A stretch of 64,000 nt of DNA from Roseomonas sp. (GCA_031180725.1 JAPSLO010000003.1:124001-188000); one strand, 5' to 3'. Shown: positions 51,684 through 61,290, numbered from the stretch's first letter. A program made the numbers and translations. The notes: generated by a model not told the origin, from the letters alone.

Positions 51684-54332
51684 ATGCCGCAATCGAGCCC
51701 GCCCGTTCTGCCTTCCCTCGCTTCGCGGGCCCGCGTGCGGGAGGAGGCGCTGTACCGGCCCCGGCACGTGGTGCTGGTGGGCGATCCGGCGGAGCCGGTT
51801 GCGCAGGTCCTGGCCCGGAACCTGGCGGCGGGTGGGTTCCAGGGGCGGCTATTCGCCGTGGGCCTGACGCCGCCGGGATTCGAGCCCGTGGCGGAGATCG
51901 CGGACCTGCCGGAAGCGCCGGACCTGGCCGTGTTGGCCGTGCCGCCGGAGCGGCTGGAAGCGGCGATGATGGCGCTTGGTGCCCGCGGGGCCCAGGCGGC
52001 GCTGGTGCCGGGGGCGGCGCCGGACCTGGCCGGAATTGCGGCGCGCAGCGGGGTGCGGGCGCTGGGGCAGGGCAGCTTCGGCATCTGCGTCCCCGCGCTG
52101 GGGCTGAATGCCTCCCTCTCGCACCTTCAGCCGCGCAAGGGGCGGTTGGCGCTGGTCTGCCAGTCCTCGGCGCTGGCGCGGGCGGTGCTGGACTGGGCCG
52201 AGGCGGAGAATGTCGGCTTCAGCCATGTCATCGGCATCGGCGGCAACGCCGATCTGGGTTTCGCCCATGCACTGGACTGGCTTTCGCGCGATCCCGGCAC
52301 CGGGGCGATCCTGCTGGACCTGCGGCGGATCAAGAACCGGCGGCAATTCATCTCCGCCGCCCGCGCTGCGGCGCGGACCCGGCCGGTAGTGGCGATCCGT
52401 GCCGGCGGGCGGCTGGACGACAGGAGCGGCACCTCCGACGCGGTGATGGAGGCGGCGCTGCGGCGCGCCGGCGTGCTCCGGGTGAGCGGGCTGGATGATC
52501 TGCTCTCGGCGGCCGAGACGCTGGCGCGGGTCAGGCTCTCGCCGCGCGGGGGCAGGGGCGACCGCATCGCCATCGTCTCCAACGCCACCGGTCTGGGGCA
52601 GCTCGCGGCGGATGCGGTGCTGGCGGGTGGGGCGCGGCTGGCGGAACTGCCGCCAGAGGCGATGGCGAGCCTCGCCGCGCTGCTGCCGCCGGGGTGGAGC
52701 GGGCGCAACCCGATCACGCTGGGCCCGCTGACCGGCACGGCGCTGGGCGAGGCGGCAGCGATGTTGGCCGTGCTGCAGCAGGTGGATGCGGTCATCGCCG
52801 TGCATGCGCCGGTGCATGGCGAGGACGCGACCACCATCGCCGCTGCGCTGGCCGCCGCCGCCAAGGCCACGCGCGCCGCGCCAGTGCTGGTGTGCTGGGC
52901 GGGCCAGGCGACGGCGGAGCCGCAACGCGTGGCGCTGGCCAAGGCGGGGCTGGCTGTCTTCCCCACGCCGGAGGGTGCGGTGCGCGGTGCGCTGCATCTG
53001 TGGCATGACCGCGCAAACCGCCTGGCGGCGGCGGAGCTGCCGGGGCGGGAGGTGCTGGCCCTGACGCCGGATCGGGCGGCGGTGGCGGCGATCCTCGCCG
53101 GGGCACGGGCGGCGGGGCGGCTGGAGCTGACCGAGGACGAGGCGTTGGCGGTGCTGGCGGCCTATGGCATGCCCGTGGTGCCCGGCCGCGTCGCGCGCGA
53201 TGCCGAGGAGGCCGTCGCGGTGGCGGGGGCGCTGGGTTTTCCCGTGGTGCTGAAGCTGCGCAGCCCCGACATCACCCGTAAGACCGAAGTGGGTGGCGTG
53301 GCGCTCGGCCTGCGCAATGCGGAGGAGCTTCGCCGGGCCGCCGCGGAGATGCTGGAGACGGTGCGCGCCAGGCGGCCTGCGGCACGGCTGGAGGGATTCC
53401 TGGTGCAATGCCAGGCGCCGCGCGGCGAGGAACTGCGACTGCATCTGGGCGAGGAGCGGATGTTCGGCCCTTTCCTGGGCTTCGGCCTGGGTGGCACAGC
53501 GGCCGATCTGCTCGGCGACGAGGCTTTCGACCTGCCACCGCTGAACCAGGCCTTGGCCGGCGGCCTGATTGCGCGCAGCCGCGCGGCGAAGCTGCTGGCA
53601 GGCTATCGCGACCATGCGCCAGCCAATATGGACGCGGTGGAGAAGGCGCTGGTGCGACTGAGCCAGATCGCCGTGGATTTCCCCGAAATCCAACGGATCG
53701 GCGTGAACCCGCTGCTGGCGAATGCGGAGGGCGTGTTGGCGCTGGATGCCTCTTGCATCCTGCGCCCGGCGGGCGAGCGCGCCTTCCTGGCCATTCCCCC
53801 CTATCCGGAGGAATGGGTTTCGCGCTGGGAGACGCCGGCGGGCGAGACGCTGTTGATGCGCCCAATCCGGCCGGAGGATGCAGCGGCGCTGGGCGAATTC
53901 TTCAAGCGTCTGACGCCGGAGGATGTGCGCTGGCGCTTCTTCAGCCAGTTACGGGAGCTTCCGCCGCAGCAAATCGCCCGCATGACGCAGTTGGACTACG
54001 ACCGGGAGATGGCATTCGTCGCCGTGCAGCGCCGGCCGGACGGGGCTGAGGATCTGCTGGGCGTGTCGAGCCTGATCCGCGAATTCAACAAGGAGAAGGG
54101 CGAGTTCGCCGTGGTGGTGGACCGGCAGATGAAGGGGCAGGGGCTGGGCCGTGCCCTCATGGGCCGCCTGTTCGACTGGGCCCGCGCCGAAGGCATCACC
54201 ACCATCGAGGGCCAGGTGCTGGCGGACAACGCACCGATGCTGGCCTTCGTGAAGCGGCTGGGCTTCAGCGTGAAGCGCAGCGCGGAGGATGACGAGATCT
54301 ACGACGTGTGGCGGACGGCGGAACCAGCCTAG
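51684..54332 (+). CDS. Pat-type protein lysine acetyltransferase with ACD (ADP-forming acyl-CoA synthetase)-like regions
   Basis: The 882-aa protein has a CoA-binding N-domain (VVLVGDPAEPV, ~residues 25-130), a ligase/flavodoxin-like middle part (~150-460), an ATP-grasp-like part (~480-690: LTEDEALAVLAAYGMPVVPG, VLKLRSPDITRKTEVGGV) and a C-terminal GNAT domain (~715-880: KGQGLGRALMGRLFDWARAEG). In active ADP-forming synthetases a SHTGA loop carries the phosphohistidine; here the aligned segment is shortened to RSGTSDAV and has no His, as in Pat/PatZ. It therefore probably acetylates proteins such as acetyl-CoA synthetase and does not make acyl-CoA. The stop overlaps the XRE gene by 4 bases. 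Confidence 0.88.
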   Translation: MPQSSPPVLPSLASRARVREEALYRPRHVVLVGDPAEPVAQVLARNLAAGGFQGRLFAVGLTPPGFEPVAEIADLPEAPDLAVLAVPPERLEAAMMALGARGAQAALVPGAAPDLAGIAARSGVRALGQGSFGICVPALGLNASLSHLQPRKGRLALVCQSSALARAVLDWAEAENVGFSHVIGIGGNADLGFAHALDWLSRDPGTGAILLDLRRIKNRRQFISAARAAARTRPVVAIRAGGRLDDRSGTSDAVMEAALRRAGVLRVSGLDDLLSAAETLARVRLSPRGGRGDRIAIVSNATGLGQLAADAVLAGGARLAELPPEAMASLAALLPPGWSGRNPITLGPLTGTALGEAAAMLAVLQQVDAVIAVHAPVHGEDATTIAAALAAAAKATRAAPVLVCWAGQATAEPQRVALAKAGLAVFPTPEGAVRGALHLWHDRANRLAAAELPGREVLALTPDRAAVAAILAGARAAGRLELTEDEALAVLAAYGMPVVPGRVARDAEEAVAVAGALGFPVVLKLRSPDITRKTEVGGVALGLRNAEELRRAAAEMLETVRARRPAARLEGFLVQCQAPRGEELRLHLGEERMFGPFLGFGLGGTAADLLGDEAFDLPPLNQALAGGLIARSRAAKLLAGYRDHAPANMDAVEKALVRLSQIAVDFPEIQRIGVNPLLANAEGVLALDASCILRPAGERAFLAIPPYPEEWVSRWETPAGETLLMRPIRPEDAAALGEFFKRLTPEDVRWRFFSQLRELPPQQIARMTQLDYDREMAFVAVQRRPDGAEDLLGVSSLIREFNKEKGEFAVVVDRQMKGQGLGRALMGRLFDWARAEGITTIEGQVLADNAPMLAFVKRLGFSVKRSAEDDEIYDVWRTAEPA

Positions 54333-55204
54333 CCCGCCGCCTTGATCAGGTCCCTCACGCGCGCGGCGGCGGCGGCGCCCTTCAGCGCGTCGCGCCAGGC
54401 GGCCTCGGCTACGCGCTGGTGGGCGACCACGGCTTCATCGGCGGCGGTGATGGAACTGACGCCGAGGCCGCCCTGCGGGGGCGTGTCGGCGGAAAAGGGG
54501 CTGGCGACGACATTGGCGCGTTCGCGCCCGCGCAGCACGATGAAGCAGCCGGCGGGTTCGGTGCCGGAGGCGGCAAGGCCGAGCTGCAGGCCGATGGGCA
54601 CGCTCTCCATCATATTCGCGATCGCCTCGGCTTCCGTCCGGGCGGCGGCCAGGCAGCGCTGACGCGTGCGTTCCGGCACCTGCAAGCCAGGTGCGACACC
54701 TTCGCGCAGCAGCCGTGTCAGCGCGCCTTCGCCCAGGATGCCGATGATGGTCGGCCGGCGCGCCTGGTGCAGCTTCTTCCGCGCGGTGAGCAGACCGAGC
54801 ATCTGGTCGGTGGCCGCGCGCGCGGCCGCGCGGTCGGGCGCGGCATCGGCGGCCTCGGTCCAGGCTTCGGCAAGCGCGCCATCGAAGGCGTCGGTGGTGG
54901 TCTGGTAGCAGATCGCGCCGCCCACCATCAGGATCTGATCGGCCGCTTCCTCCACTTGGCGGAGACGTTCCTGGAAGGCAACGGGGCGGCTGAAATACTC
55001 GACGCCGATCCCGAGCAGCGATAGCGGGCTGATCTTCAGCAACTCGGCCAGACGCCGGATGGTGTCCAGCTTGATGACCTCGCCCTTCTCGTACCGGTAG
55101 AGCGCCGCGCGGGAAACGCCCAGCCGCGCCGCGATCTCCTCTGCGCGGAGGCCGCTTTCGAGGCGATAGGCGCGCAGCTGCTGCCCGATATCGGCGAAAC
55201 GCAT
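54329..55204 (-). CDS. XRE family transcriptional regulator
   Basis: The 291-aa protein has an N-terminal helix-turn-helix (residues ~8-60: LRAEEIAARLGVSRAALYRYEKG) and a long C-domain (~90-290) without a recognised motif, perhaps a ligand sensor. XRE proteins repress or activate nearby genes. It lies on the minus strand, downstream of garR by 229 bases and convergent with the Pat gene. A link to the glyoxylate genes garR/hyi is likely from position only. GGGGGATTGCA precedes the ATG. Confidence 0.85.
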   Translation of the reverse strand: MRFADIGQQLRAYRLESGLRAEEIAARLGVSRAALYRYEKGEVIKLDTIRRLAELLKISPLSLLGIGVEYFSRPVAFQERLRQVEEAADQILMVGGAICYQTTTDAFDGALAEAWTEAADAAPDRAAARAATDQMLGLLTARKKLHQARRPTIIGILGEGALTRLLREGVAPGLQVPERTRQRCLAAARTEAEAIANMMESVPIGLQLGLAASGTEPAGCFIVLRGRERANVVASPFSADTPPQGGLGVSSITAADEAVVAHQRVAEAAWRDALKGAAAAARVRDLIKAAG

Positions 55205-55432
55205 TGCAATCCCCCATCGGTCGCGGGAAGCGGCGATACCACCTGCCCAGGAGACGGAATCTCATCTCCTGGCCGACGGCCGCAATTTGCGGGACACCGC
55301 CCGACATTGCAACACGGGAATCATCGACCGGCGCGGCGATTTCGAGCTGAAAGGCCGCGCTGTGGTTGTGTCATCGGCCAAGCGCTGCCGCAGAACGCGA
55401 GCGGCGCGCGGGGCAGGACCGTCCGTCGCCCC

Positions 55433-56323
55433 TCAGGCGTCCGGGGCGACCTTGTGGGCGGCCATGGCTTCCAGCGCCTTCACCATGCCCGAATGGTCCC
55501 AGCCCTTGCCGCCCAGCGCCGCGCAGGCAGCGAAGATCTGCTGGGTGGAGGCAGTGTTGGGCAGCGGCACGCCCAGCTCCTTGCCCGACTGCAGCGCCAG
55601 GTTCAGGTCCTTCTGGTGGAGCTCGATCCGGAAGCCGGGGGCGAAGGTCCGCTTGATCATGCGCTCGCCATGCAGTTCCAGGATCCGGCTGGTGGCGAGG
55701 CCGCCCATCAGCGCCTGGCGGACCTTCGCCGGATCGGCGCCCGCCTTGGAGGCGAAGACCAGCGCCTCGGCCACCGCCTCGATCGTCAGCGCGACGATGA
55801 TCTGGTTGGCGACCTTGCAGGTCTGGCCGGCGCCGTTCTCGGTGCCGACCAGGGTGATGTTCTTGCCCATCTTCTCGAAGATCGGCAGCGCGCGGTCGAA
55901 GGCGGCCTGGGGGCCGCCGACCATGATGGTCAGCGCGGCGTTCTTGGCACCGACCTCGCCGCCGGAGACAGGGGCGTCGAGGTAGTCGCAGCCCAGCGCA
56001 TTGACCTTCTTCGCGAATTCCTTGGTGGCGGTCGGGCTGATCGAGGACATGTCGATCACCAGCTTGCCCTTCGAGAGCCCCTCCGCCACGCCGTTCGCGC
56101 CGAACAGCACGGCTTCCACATCGGGGGTGTCGGGGACCATCAGGATGATGATCTCGCTGGCCTCGGCCACCGCCTTCGGATGAGCGGCGACGGCGAAGTT
56201 GGTGCGGTCCTCGGCAGTGAGCGACTTGCGCTCCACCACCGTTACCTCGTGGCCGGCGGCCTTCAGATGGCCAGCCATGGGGCGGCCCATGATGCCGAGG
56301 CCGATGAAGCCGATTTTGGACAT
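55433..56323 (-). CDS. garR: 2-hydroxy-3-oxopropionate (tartronate semialdehyde) reductase
   Basis: The 296-aa protein reduces tartronate semialdehyde to glycerate with NAD(P)H. It has the dinucleotide motif GLGIMGRPMAGHL at the N-terminus, the substrate-binding DAPVSGGEVGAKNAALT and the catalytic-lysine segment AGQTCKVANQI near residue 170. It follows hyi on the minus strand with a repeat-bearing gap of ~177 bases. AGGAGACGAACC precedes the ATG. The symbol garR/glxR is used loosely for both relatives. Confidence 0.93.
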   Translation of the reverse strand: MSKIGFIGLGIMGRPMAGHLKAAGHEVTVVERKSLTAEDRTNFAVAAHPKAVAEASEIIILMVPDTPDVEAVLFGANGVAEGLSKGKLVIDMSSISPTATKEFAKKVNALGCDYLDAPVSGGEVGAKNAALTIMVGGPQAAFDRALPIFEKMGKNITLVGTENGAGQTCKVANQIIVALTIEAVAEALVFASKAGADPAKVRQALMGGLATSRILELHGERMIKRTFAPGFRIELHQKDLNLALQSGKELGVPLPNTASTQQIFAACAALGGKGWDHSGMVKALEAMAAHKVAPDA

Positions 56324-56367
56324 GGTTCGTCTCCTATCAGGACAGGGCCAAGCGGCACGCAGAGCGG

Positions 56368-56422
56368 GCCGAGGCCGCGAATGTAGCCCGCCGCTTATGC
56401 GGCGAGCGTTGCGCCGGAGGCG
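56368..56422. repeat. Dispersed intergenic repeat, copy 2 (between hyi and garR)
   Basis: The gap contains the blocks GCCGAG, CCGCGAATG, CCGCCGC, GCGGCGAGC and GCCGGAGGCG in the same order and almost the same spacing as copy 1 (27561-27616). The pieces CCGCCGC and GCGGCGAGC can pair, so the transcript may fold. The rest of the gap has further GC-rich repeats. Confidence 0.6.
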
Positions 56423-56500
56423 CGCCTGTCGGCACGACGCGGCGGAGGCTGCCGCCGGCGCTTGAGAGCGGAGCCGCGGAAGGGCGACGCGACAAAATGT

Positions 56501-57280
56501 TCAAGCCCGGTAGGGCTTGAACCAGCTGAGGCCGGCGGTGGTCTCTCCAGCCGGGCGATATTCGCAGCCGATCCAGCCGCGGAAGCCCAACTCGTCAATT
56601 TTCCTGAAGACGAAGGGCCAGTTCACCTCCCCGGTGCCGGGCTCGTTGCGGCCGGGATTGTCGGCCACCTGCATATGGGCGATCAGCGGCAGGTGCTTCT
56701 CCACGCGCTTCACGATGTCGCCCTCGGTGATCTGGCAGTGGTAGAGGTCGAACTGCATCCCGACCTTCTCCGGCCCCACCGCCTGGATGATGGAAGCGGC
56801 CTGATCGGTGGTATTCAGGATGAAGCCGGGGATGTCGCGGTGATTGATCGGCTCGATCACCGGCTTCACGCCGGCGGGCGCGGCCTGTTCCGCGGCCCAG
56901 GCCAGGTTCTCGGCCAGCACGGCCGTCATGGTGTCGTGCGGCACGCCTTCGGGCTTCAGGCCAGACATCACATGGATCCGCGGGCAGCCGAGCGCCGCGG
57001 CATAGTCCAACGCCTTCTTGAAGCCCTCGCGGAATTCGGCCTTGCGGCCGGGCAGGGCGGCCTGGCCGCGTTCGCCCTTCGTCCAGTCGCCCGGGGGCGC
57101 GTTGAACAGCACCTGCTGCAGTCCGGCGGCCTTCAGCTTCGCGGCGATCTCGGCAGCGGGAAACTCATAGGGGAAAAGGAACTCCGCCGCCTGGAAGCCG
57201 GCCTTGGCGGCAGCCTCGAAGCGCTCCAGGAAGGGCAGCTCGGTGAACATCATCGACAGGTTGGCGGCAAAGCGCGGCAT
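56501..57280 (-). CDS. hyi: Hydroxypyruvate isomerase
   Basis: The 259-aa TIM-barrel protein converts hydroxypyruvate to tartronate semialdehyde. It has the AP-endonuclease-2-like sequence RFAANLSMMFTELPFLERF, FNAPPGDWTKGERG, the VKPVIEPINHRDIPGF strand with the Glu ligand and a C-terminal GWIGCEYRPAG with the last Glu. It is next to garR, which uses the product. Together with glyoxylate carboligase (not in the window) they form the glycerate pathway. AAGGGACGCTGCC precedes the ATG. Confidence 0.93.
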   Translation of the reverse strand: MPRFAANLSMMFTELPFLERFEAAAKAGFQAAEFLFPYEFPAAEIAAKLKAAGLQQVLFNAPPGDWTKGERGQAALPGRKAEFREGFKKALDYAAALGCPRIHVMSGLKPEGVPHDTMTAVLAENLAWAAEQAAPAGVKPVIEPINHRDIPGFILNTTDQAASIIQAVGPEKVGMQFDLYHCQITEGDIVKRVEKHLPLIAHMQVADNPGRNEPGTGEVNWPFVFRKIDELGFRGWIGCEYRPAGETTAGLSWFKPYRA

Positions 57281-57458
57281 GGCAGCGTCCCTTCCCCTCG
57301 GCGGGTCCCGCGTCCGGCGGGCCTTGTCAGGCAGGTTTGCCCGCGCCGCGCCGGCACGGCAAGACGGGACGGTGCGCCGGGGCGGGAACTGGGCTAATTC
57401 CAGCCCGATCCCTGGAAGCGGGCCCGTTCAGGCCTGATTCCCACCACTGGAAGGACGC

Positions 57459-58532
57459 ATGGAGCAGGACCCGATCCGACCGGCGCGCATCCTCGGGCTG
57501 CTGGCCCTGCTGGCGCTTGGCATCGGCTGCTTCCTGGTGCTGCGGCCCTTCATCTCGGCGCTGGTCTGGGCGCTGATCCTGGCCTTCACTACCTGGCCCG
57601 CCTTTCGCCTGCTGCGGGAGCGCACCGGGCTTTCGCCCAGCTGGGCGGCCGCCCTGATGGTGGCGCTGGAATTCCTGGTGATCGGCTTGCCCGTCGTCTT
57701 CGCCGCTCCCACCAGCCGCGAGGATGTGGACACGCTGCGCGACGCGGTGGAGACGGTGATCTCCGACGGCCTGCCCGGCATTGCGCGCTTCATCACCGGC
57801 CTGCCGCTGGTCGGCCCCTATATCTCTGCCTGGCTGGACGGGCTGGACCAGACCTTCGCCGGCATCTTCGACACCGTTCGCCCCTATGCCGGCACGGTGG
57901 CGCAGATGGTGCTCTCCGCCATCCTGGCCGTGCTGTCCGGCATCGCGGAGCTGCTGTTGGCCATCTTCCTGGCCTTCTTCTTCTACCGCGACGGGCCGGC
58001 CATGGCGGAAAATGCCGGCCGGATCATGGAAAGGCTGGCCGGGCCGCGCGCGCGGCGGCTGATGGAGCTGACCGGGGACGTGACCCGGGGTGTGGTCTAT
58101 GGCCTGCTGGGCACGGCGGTGGTGCAGGGGGCGATGACCACCTTCGGCCTGTGGATCGCCGGCGTGCCACAGCCGGTGCTGCTGGGGGTGATAGCGGGCG
58201 TCATCTCCATCCTGCCGGTCGGGGCGCCGCTGGTCTGGATACCGGCCACCATCTGGCTGTTCGTGCAGGGCGATATCGGCTGGGGGATCTTCATGGCCGT
58301 CTATGGCGCGGCCGGCATCTCCTCGGTGGACAATGTCGTCCGGCCCTGGCTGATCAGCCGGGGCGCGGACCTGCCGCTGTTGCTGACCCTGCTGGGCGCC
58401 ATCGGCGGGGTGCTGGCCTTCGGCTTCCTTGGCTTGTTCCTGGGGCCGGTCCTGCTCGCCGTCGGGTACAGCCTGCTGAAGGACTGGGCACGGGACGGCG
58501 CCAGCCGTTCCATCCCCACCGCCCCCGGCTGA
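57459..58532 (+). CDS. AI-2E family transporter (YdiK/PerM-like)
   Basis: The 357-aa protein has 7-8 membrane helices, starting with ILGLLALLALGIGCFLVL and including LSAILAVLSGIAELLLAIFL and a C-terminal GFLGLFLGPVLLAVGYSL. This family of permeases includes TqsA and sodium/proton antiporters; the substrate here is not known. AAGGACGC precedes the ATG. It is divergent from hyi. Confidence 0.88.
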   Translation: MEQDPIRPARILGLLALLALGIGCFLVLRPFISALVWALILAFTTWPAFRLLRERTGLSPSWAAALMVALEFLVIGLPVVFAAPTSREDVDTLRDAVETVISDGLPGIARFITGLPLVGPYISAWLDGLDQTFAGIFDTVRPYAGTVAQMVLSAILAVLSGIAELLLAIFLAFFFYRDGPAMAENAGRIMERLAGPRARRLMELTGDVTRGVVYGLLGTAVVQGAMTTFGLWIAGVPQPVLLGVIAGVISILPVGAPLVWIPATIWLFVQGDIGWGIFMAVYGAAGISSVDNVVRPWLISRGADLPLLLTLLGAIGGVLAFGFLGLFLGPVLLAVGYSLLKDWARDGASRSIPTAPG

Positions 58533-58635
58533 GGTTCAGGCTTTCCCGGGCCCTTCGGGCAGGATATCCACAGGATGCCGGACAGGCCGGAGCGGTAACG
58601 ACTCTGGCCACCGAAGAAGGCAGGGAGTTCAACGG

Positions 58636-60237
58636 ATGCGAGGATGGGGGAGGGCGGCCGCGGCCGCCATGGCCGGGCTGTTCCTGGTCCTGCTGCCGCC
58701 GGCCCCGGCCGGGGCGCAGACGGTGCGCTGGGCCGCAGCGGGTGATCCGAACACGATGGACCCGCACAGTCAGAATGTCGGCACCGTGACGATGATGCTG
58801 CAGCAGATCTACGATCCGCTGATCCAGCGCAATGCCGATCTTTCGCTGCGGCCCGGCTTGGCCACGGCCTGGGAGCAGGTGCAACCCACGCGCTGGCGCT
58901 TTACGCTGCGCCAGGGTGTGCGCTTCCATGAAGGGGAGCCCTTCACCGCGGAGGACGTGGTCTTCTCCATCCTCCGCGCGCAGCAGCCGACCTCCAACTT
59001 CAACATCTACGTCGACAGCATCGAGCGCGTGGAGAAGCTGGACGACCATACGGTGGAGATCGTCACCAAGGTCGCGGACCCCATCCTGCCGAACAAGCTC
59101 GCATCCGTCTTCGTGATGTCGAAGTCCTGGGCGGAGCGGAACAACGCCGCCCGCCCGCAGAACACCCGCGCGCGGGAGGAGATGGCGACGGTCCGCCAGG
59201 CCAACGGCACGGGCGCCTTCCGCCTGGCGCAGCGCGAGCCTGATGTGCGCACCGTGCTGCGCCGGAACGCCGGCTGGTACGGCTGGACGGAACCCGGCGT
59301 GCAGCAAGGCAACGTGGCGGAGCTGGTATTCCGGCCGATCTCCTCGGACGCGACGCGCGTGGCTGCGCTGCTCTCGGGCGAGGTGGATTTCGTGCTGGAC
59401 CCACCCCTGCAGGACCTGAACCGCTTGCGCGGCGCACCGAATATCCGCGTGCTGGAAGGGCCGGAGGTGCGCAGCATCTTCATCGCGATGGATGTCTTCC
59501 GCGATGAGCTGCTCTACAGCGATGTGCGCGGGCGCAACCCCTTCAAGGACCTGCGGGTGCGCCAGGCGCTGTACCACGCCATCGACATCCAGGCGATCCA
59601 CCGCACCACCATGCGCGGCTTCAGCGTGCCGACCGGCACCTTCTTCCCCCCGCAGGTGAACGGCTACAGCGAGGCCGAGGATGTCCGCCTGCCCTTCGAC
59701 CCGAACCGGGCGCGGGCGCTGCTGGCCGAGGCCGGCTACCCGAACGGCTTCGGCGTGACGCTGGACTGCCCCAACAACCGCTATATCAATGACGAGCAGA
59801 TCTGCCAGGCCATCGCCGCCATGTGGACGCGGGTCGGCGTGCGGACGCAGGTGAAGGCGCAGCCCCTGGCGCCCTTCTTCGCGCAGATCCAGCGCGACGA
59901 CACCAGCATCTACCTGCTGGGGTGGGGCGTGCCGACACTGGATGCGCTCTATTCCTTCCAATCATTGCTGGCTACGCGCAACGGCGCGCAGGGGGATGGC
60001 ATCTGGAACTACGGGCGCTATTCCAACCCGCGCATGGACGAGCTGGTGGAGCGCATGAAGACCCAATCGGGCGAGGCGCGTATGGCCGCCATCCGCGAGG
60101 CGCTGCGCCTCTACCGCGAGGATGTGCCGCACATCCCGTTGCACCACCAGATGATTCCCTGGGCCATGCGGCAGAACATCAACATCCCGCACGCTGCCAA
60201 CAACCAGCCCTATTGGCGCTACGCGCGGGTGGACTGA
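58636..60237 (+). CDS. Peptide/opine-type ABC transporter periplasmic binding protein
   Basis: The 533-aa protein has a Sec signal (MAGLFLVLLPPAPAGAQ) and the SBP family 5 fold: TVRWAAAGDPNTMDPH, LATAWEQVQPTRWRFTLRQG, FHEGEPFTAEDVVFSI and a C-terminal YREDVPHIPLHHQ. It captures oligopeptides or related ligands for the Dpp/Opp system downstream. AGGGAG precedes the ATG. It is the first gene of the operon. Confidence 0.92.
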   Translation: MRGWGRAAAAAMAGLFLVLLPPAPAGAQTVRWAAAGDPNTMDPHSQNVGTVTMMLQQIYDPLIQRNADLSLRPGLATAWEQVQPTRWRFTLRQGVRFHEGEPFTAEDVVFSILRAQQPTSNFNIYVDSIERVEKLDDHTVEIVTKVADPILPNKLASVFVMSKSWAERNNAARPQNTRAREEMATVRQANGTGAFRLAQREPDVRTVLRRNAGWYGWTEPGVQQGNVAELVFRPISSDATRVAALLSGEVDFVLDPPLQDLNRLRGAPNIRVLEGPEVRSIFIAMDVFRDELLYSDVRGRNPFKDLRVRQALYHAIDIQAIHRTTMRGFSVPTGTFFPPQVNGYSEAEDVRLPFDPNRARALLAEAGYPNGFGVTLDCPNNRYINDEQICQAIAAMWTRVGVRTQVKAQPLAPFFAQIQRDDTSIYLLGWGVPTLDALYSFQSLLATRNGAQGDGIWNYGRYSNPRMDELVERMKTQSGEARMAAIREALRLYREDVPHIPLHHQMIPWAMRQNINIPHAANNQPYWRYARVD

Positions 60238-60303
60238 CCGCCCCCACACAGCCACCACCGGCCCCTGCCGCCTGGCGACAGGGGAGGAGCACAGGACCGA
60301 GCC

Positions 60304-61287
60304 TTGTTCGCTTTCATCCTATCCCGCGTGCTGCAGGCCCTGCCCGTCATGCTCGCGGTCGCGCTGATCGCCTTCGCGATGTTCGCCTATGTGGGCGATC
60401 CCGTCGCCATCATGCTGGGGCAGGACTACACGCAGGCGCAGCGCGATGCGCTGGTCCAGAGCCTGGGCCTGGACCAGCCATTCTTCGTGCAGTTCGGCAA
60501 ATTTGTGCTGAACGCGGTGCAGGGCGAGTTCGGCCTGTCCTACCGCCTGTCGCGTCCGGTGATCGAGCTGATTGCCGAACGCGCGCCGGCGACACTGGAA
60601 CTGGCGCTGACCGCCGCCCTGCTGGCGTTGCTGGTGGGGGTGCCGATGGGGGTCTATACAGGGCTCTATCGCAATTCCTGGCTCAGCCGCTTCTTCCTGA
60701 CCTTCAGCCTGATCGGCGTTTCGCTGCCGACCTTCCTGATCGGCATCCTGCTAATCCTGACCTTCTCCGTCTGGCTGGGCTGGCTGCCGAGCTTCGGCCG
60801 CGGCGACACGGTGGCGCTGGGCTGGTGGAACACCGGCTTCCTGACCGTCTCCGGCCTGAAGGCGCTGATCCTGCCCTCCATCACGCTGGGGCTGTTCCAG
60901 CTTACGCTCATTATGCGCCTGGTGCGGGCCGAGATGCTGGAGGTCCTGCGGACCGACTACATCAAGTTCGCCCGCGCCCGCGGCCTGACCAATCGGGCGG
61001 TACATTTCGGCCACGCGCTGAAGAACACGCTGGTGCCGGTCATCACCATCACCGGGTTGCAGCTCGGCGCCATCATCGCCTTCGCCATCGTGACGGAGAC
61101 GGTTTTCCAGTGGCCCGGCATGGGGCTGTTGTTCATCCAGTCCGTCGGTGCGGCCGACATCCCGGTGATGGCGGCGTATCTGATACTGATTGCGGCCCTG
61201 TTCGTGGCCATCAACCTGATCGTGGACCTGCTGTACTACGCGGTGGATCCCCGCCTGCGCATCAGTGGCGGCAAGGGGGGGCACTGA
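60304..61287 (+). CDS. Peptide-type ABC transporter permease, DppB-like
   Basis: The 327-aa protein starts at TTG (60304); hydrophobic helices begin at once (LSRVLQALPVMLAVALI). It has the DppB-type segments FVQFGKFVLNAVQGEFGLSY and the EAA loop EVLRTDYIKFARARGL. It pairs with the next permease. The weak start codon and the distant GGAGGAG may limit its translation. The gene ends 3 bases before the next ATG. Confidence 0.9.
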   Translation: MFAFILSRVLQALPVMLAVALIAFAMFAYVGDPVAIMLGQDYTQAQRDALVQSLGLDQPFFVQFGKFVLNAVQGEFGLSYRLSRPVIELIAERAPATLELALTAALLALLVGVPMGVYTGLYRNSWLSRFFLTFSLIGVSLPTFLIGILLILTFSVWLGWLPSFGRGDTVALGWWNTGFLTVSGLKALILPSITLGLFQLTLIMRLVRAEMLEVLRTDYIKFARARGLTNRAVHFGHALKNTLVPVITITGLQLGAIIAFAIVTETVFQWPGMGLLFIQSVGAADIPVMAAYLILIAALFVAINLIVDLLYYAVDPRLRISGGKGGH

Positions 61288-61290
61288 ACC

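Noticed and set aside
51849-53693. 614-codon minus-strand frame opposite the Pat-type gene
   Set aside because: His/Gln/Arg-rich sequence without motifs, opposite a well supported multi-domain protein.
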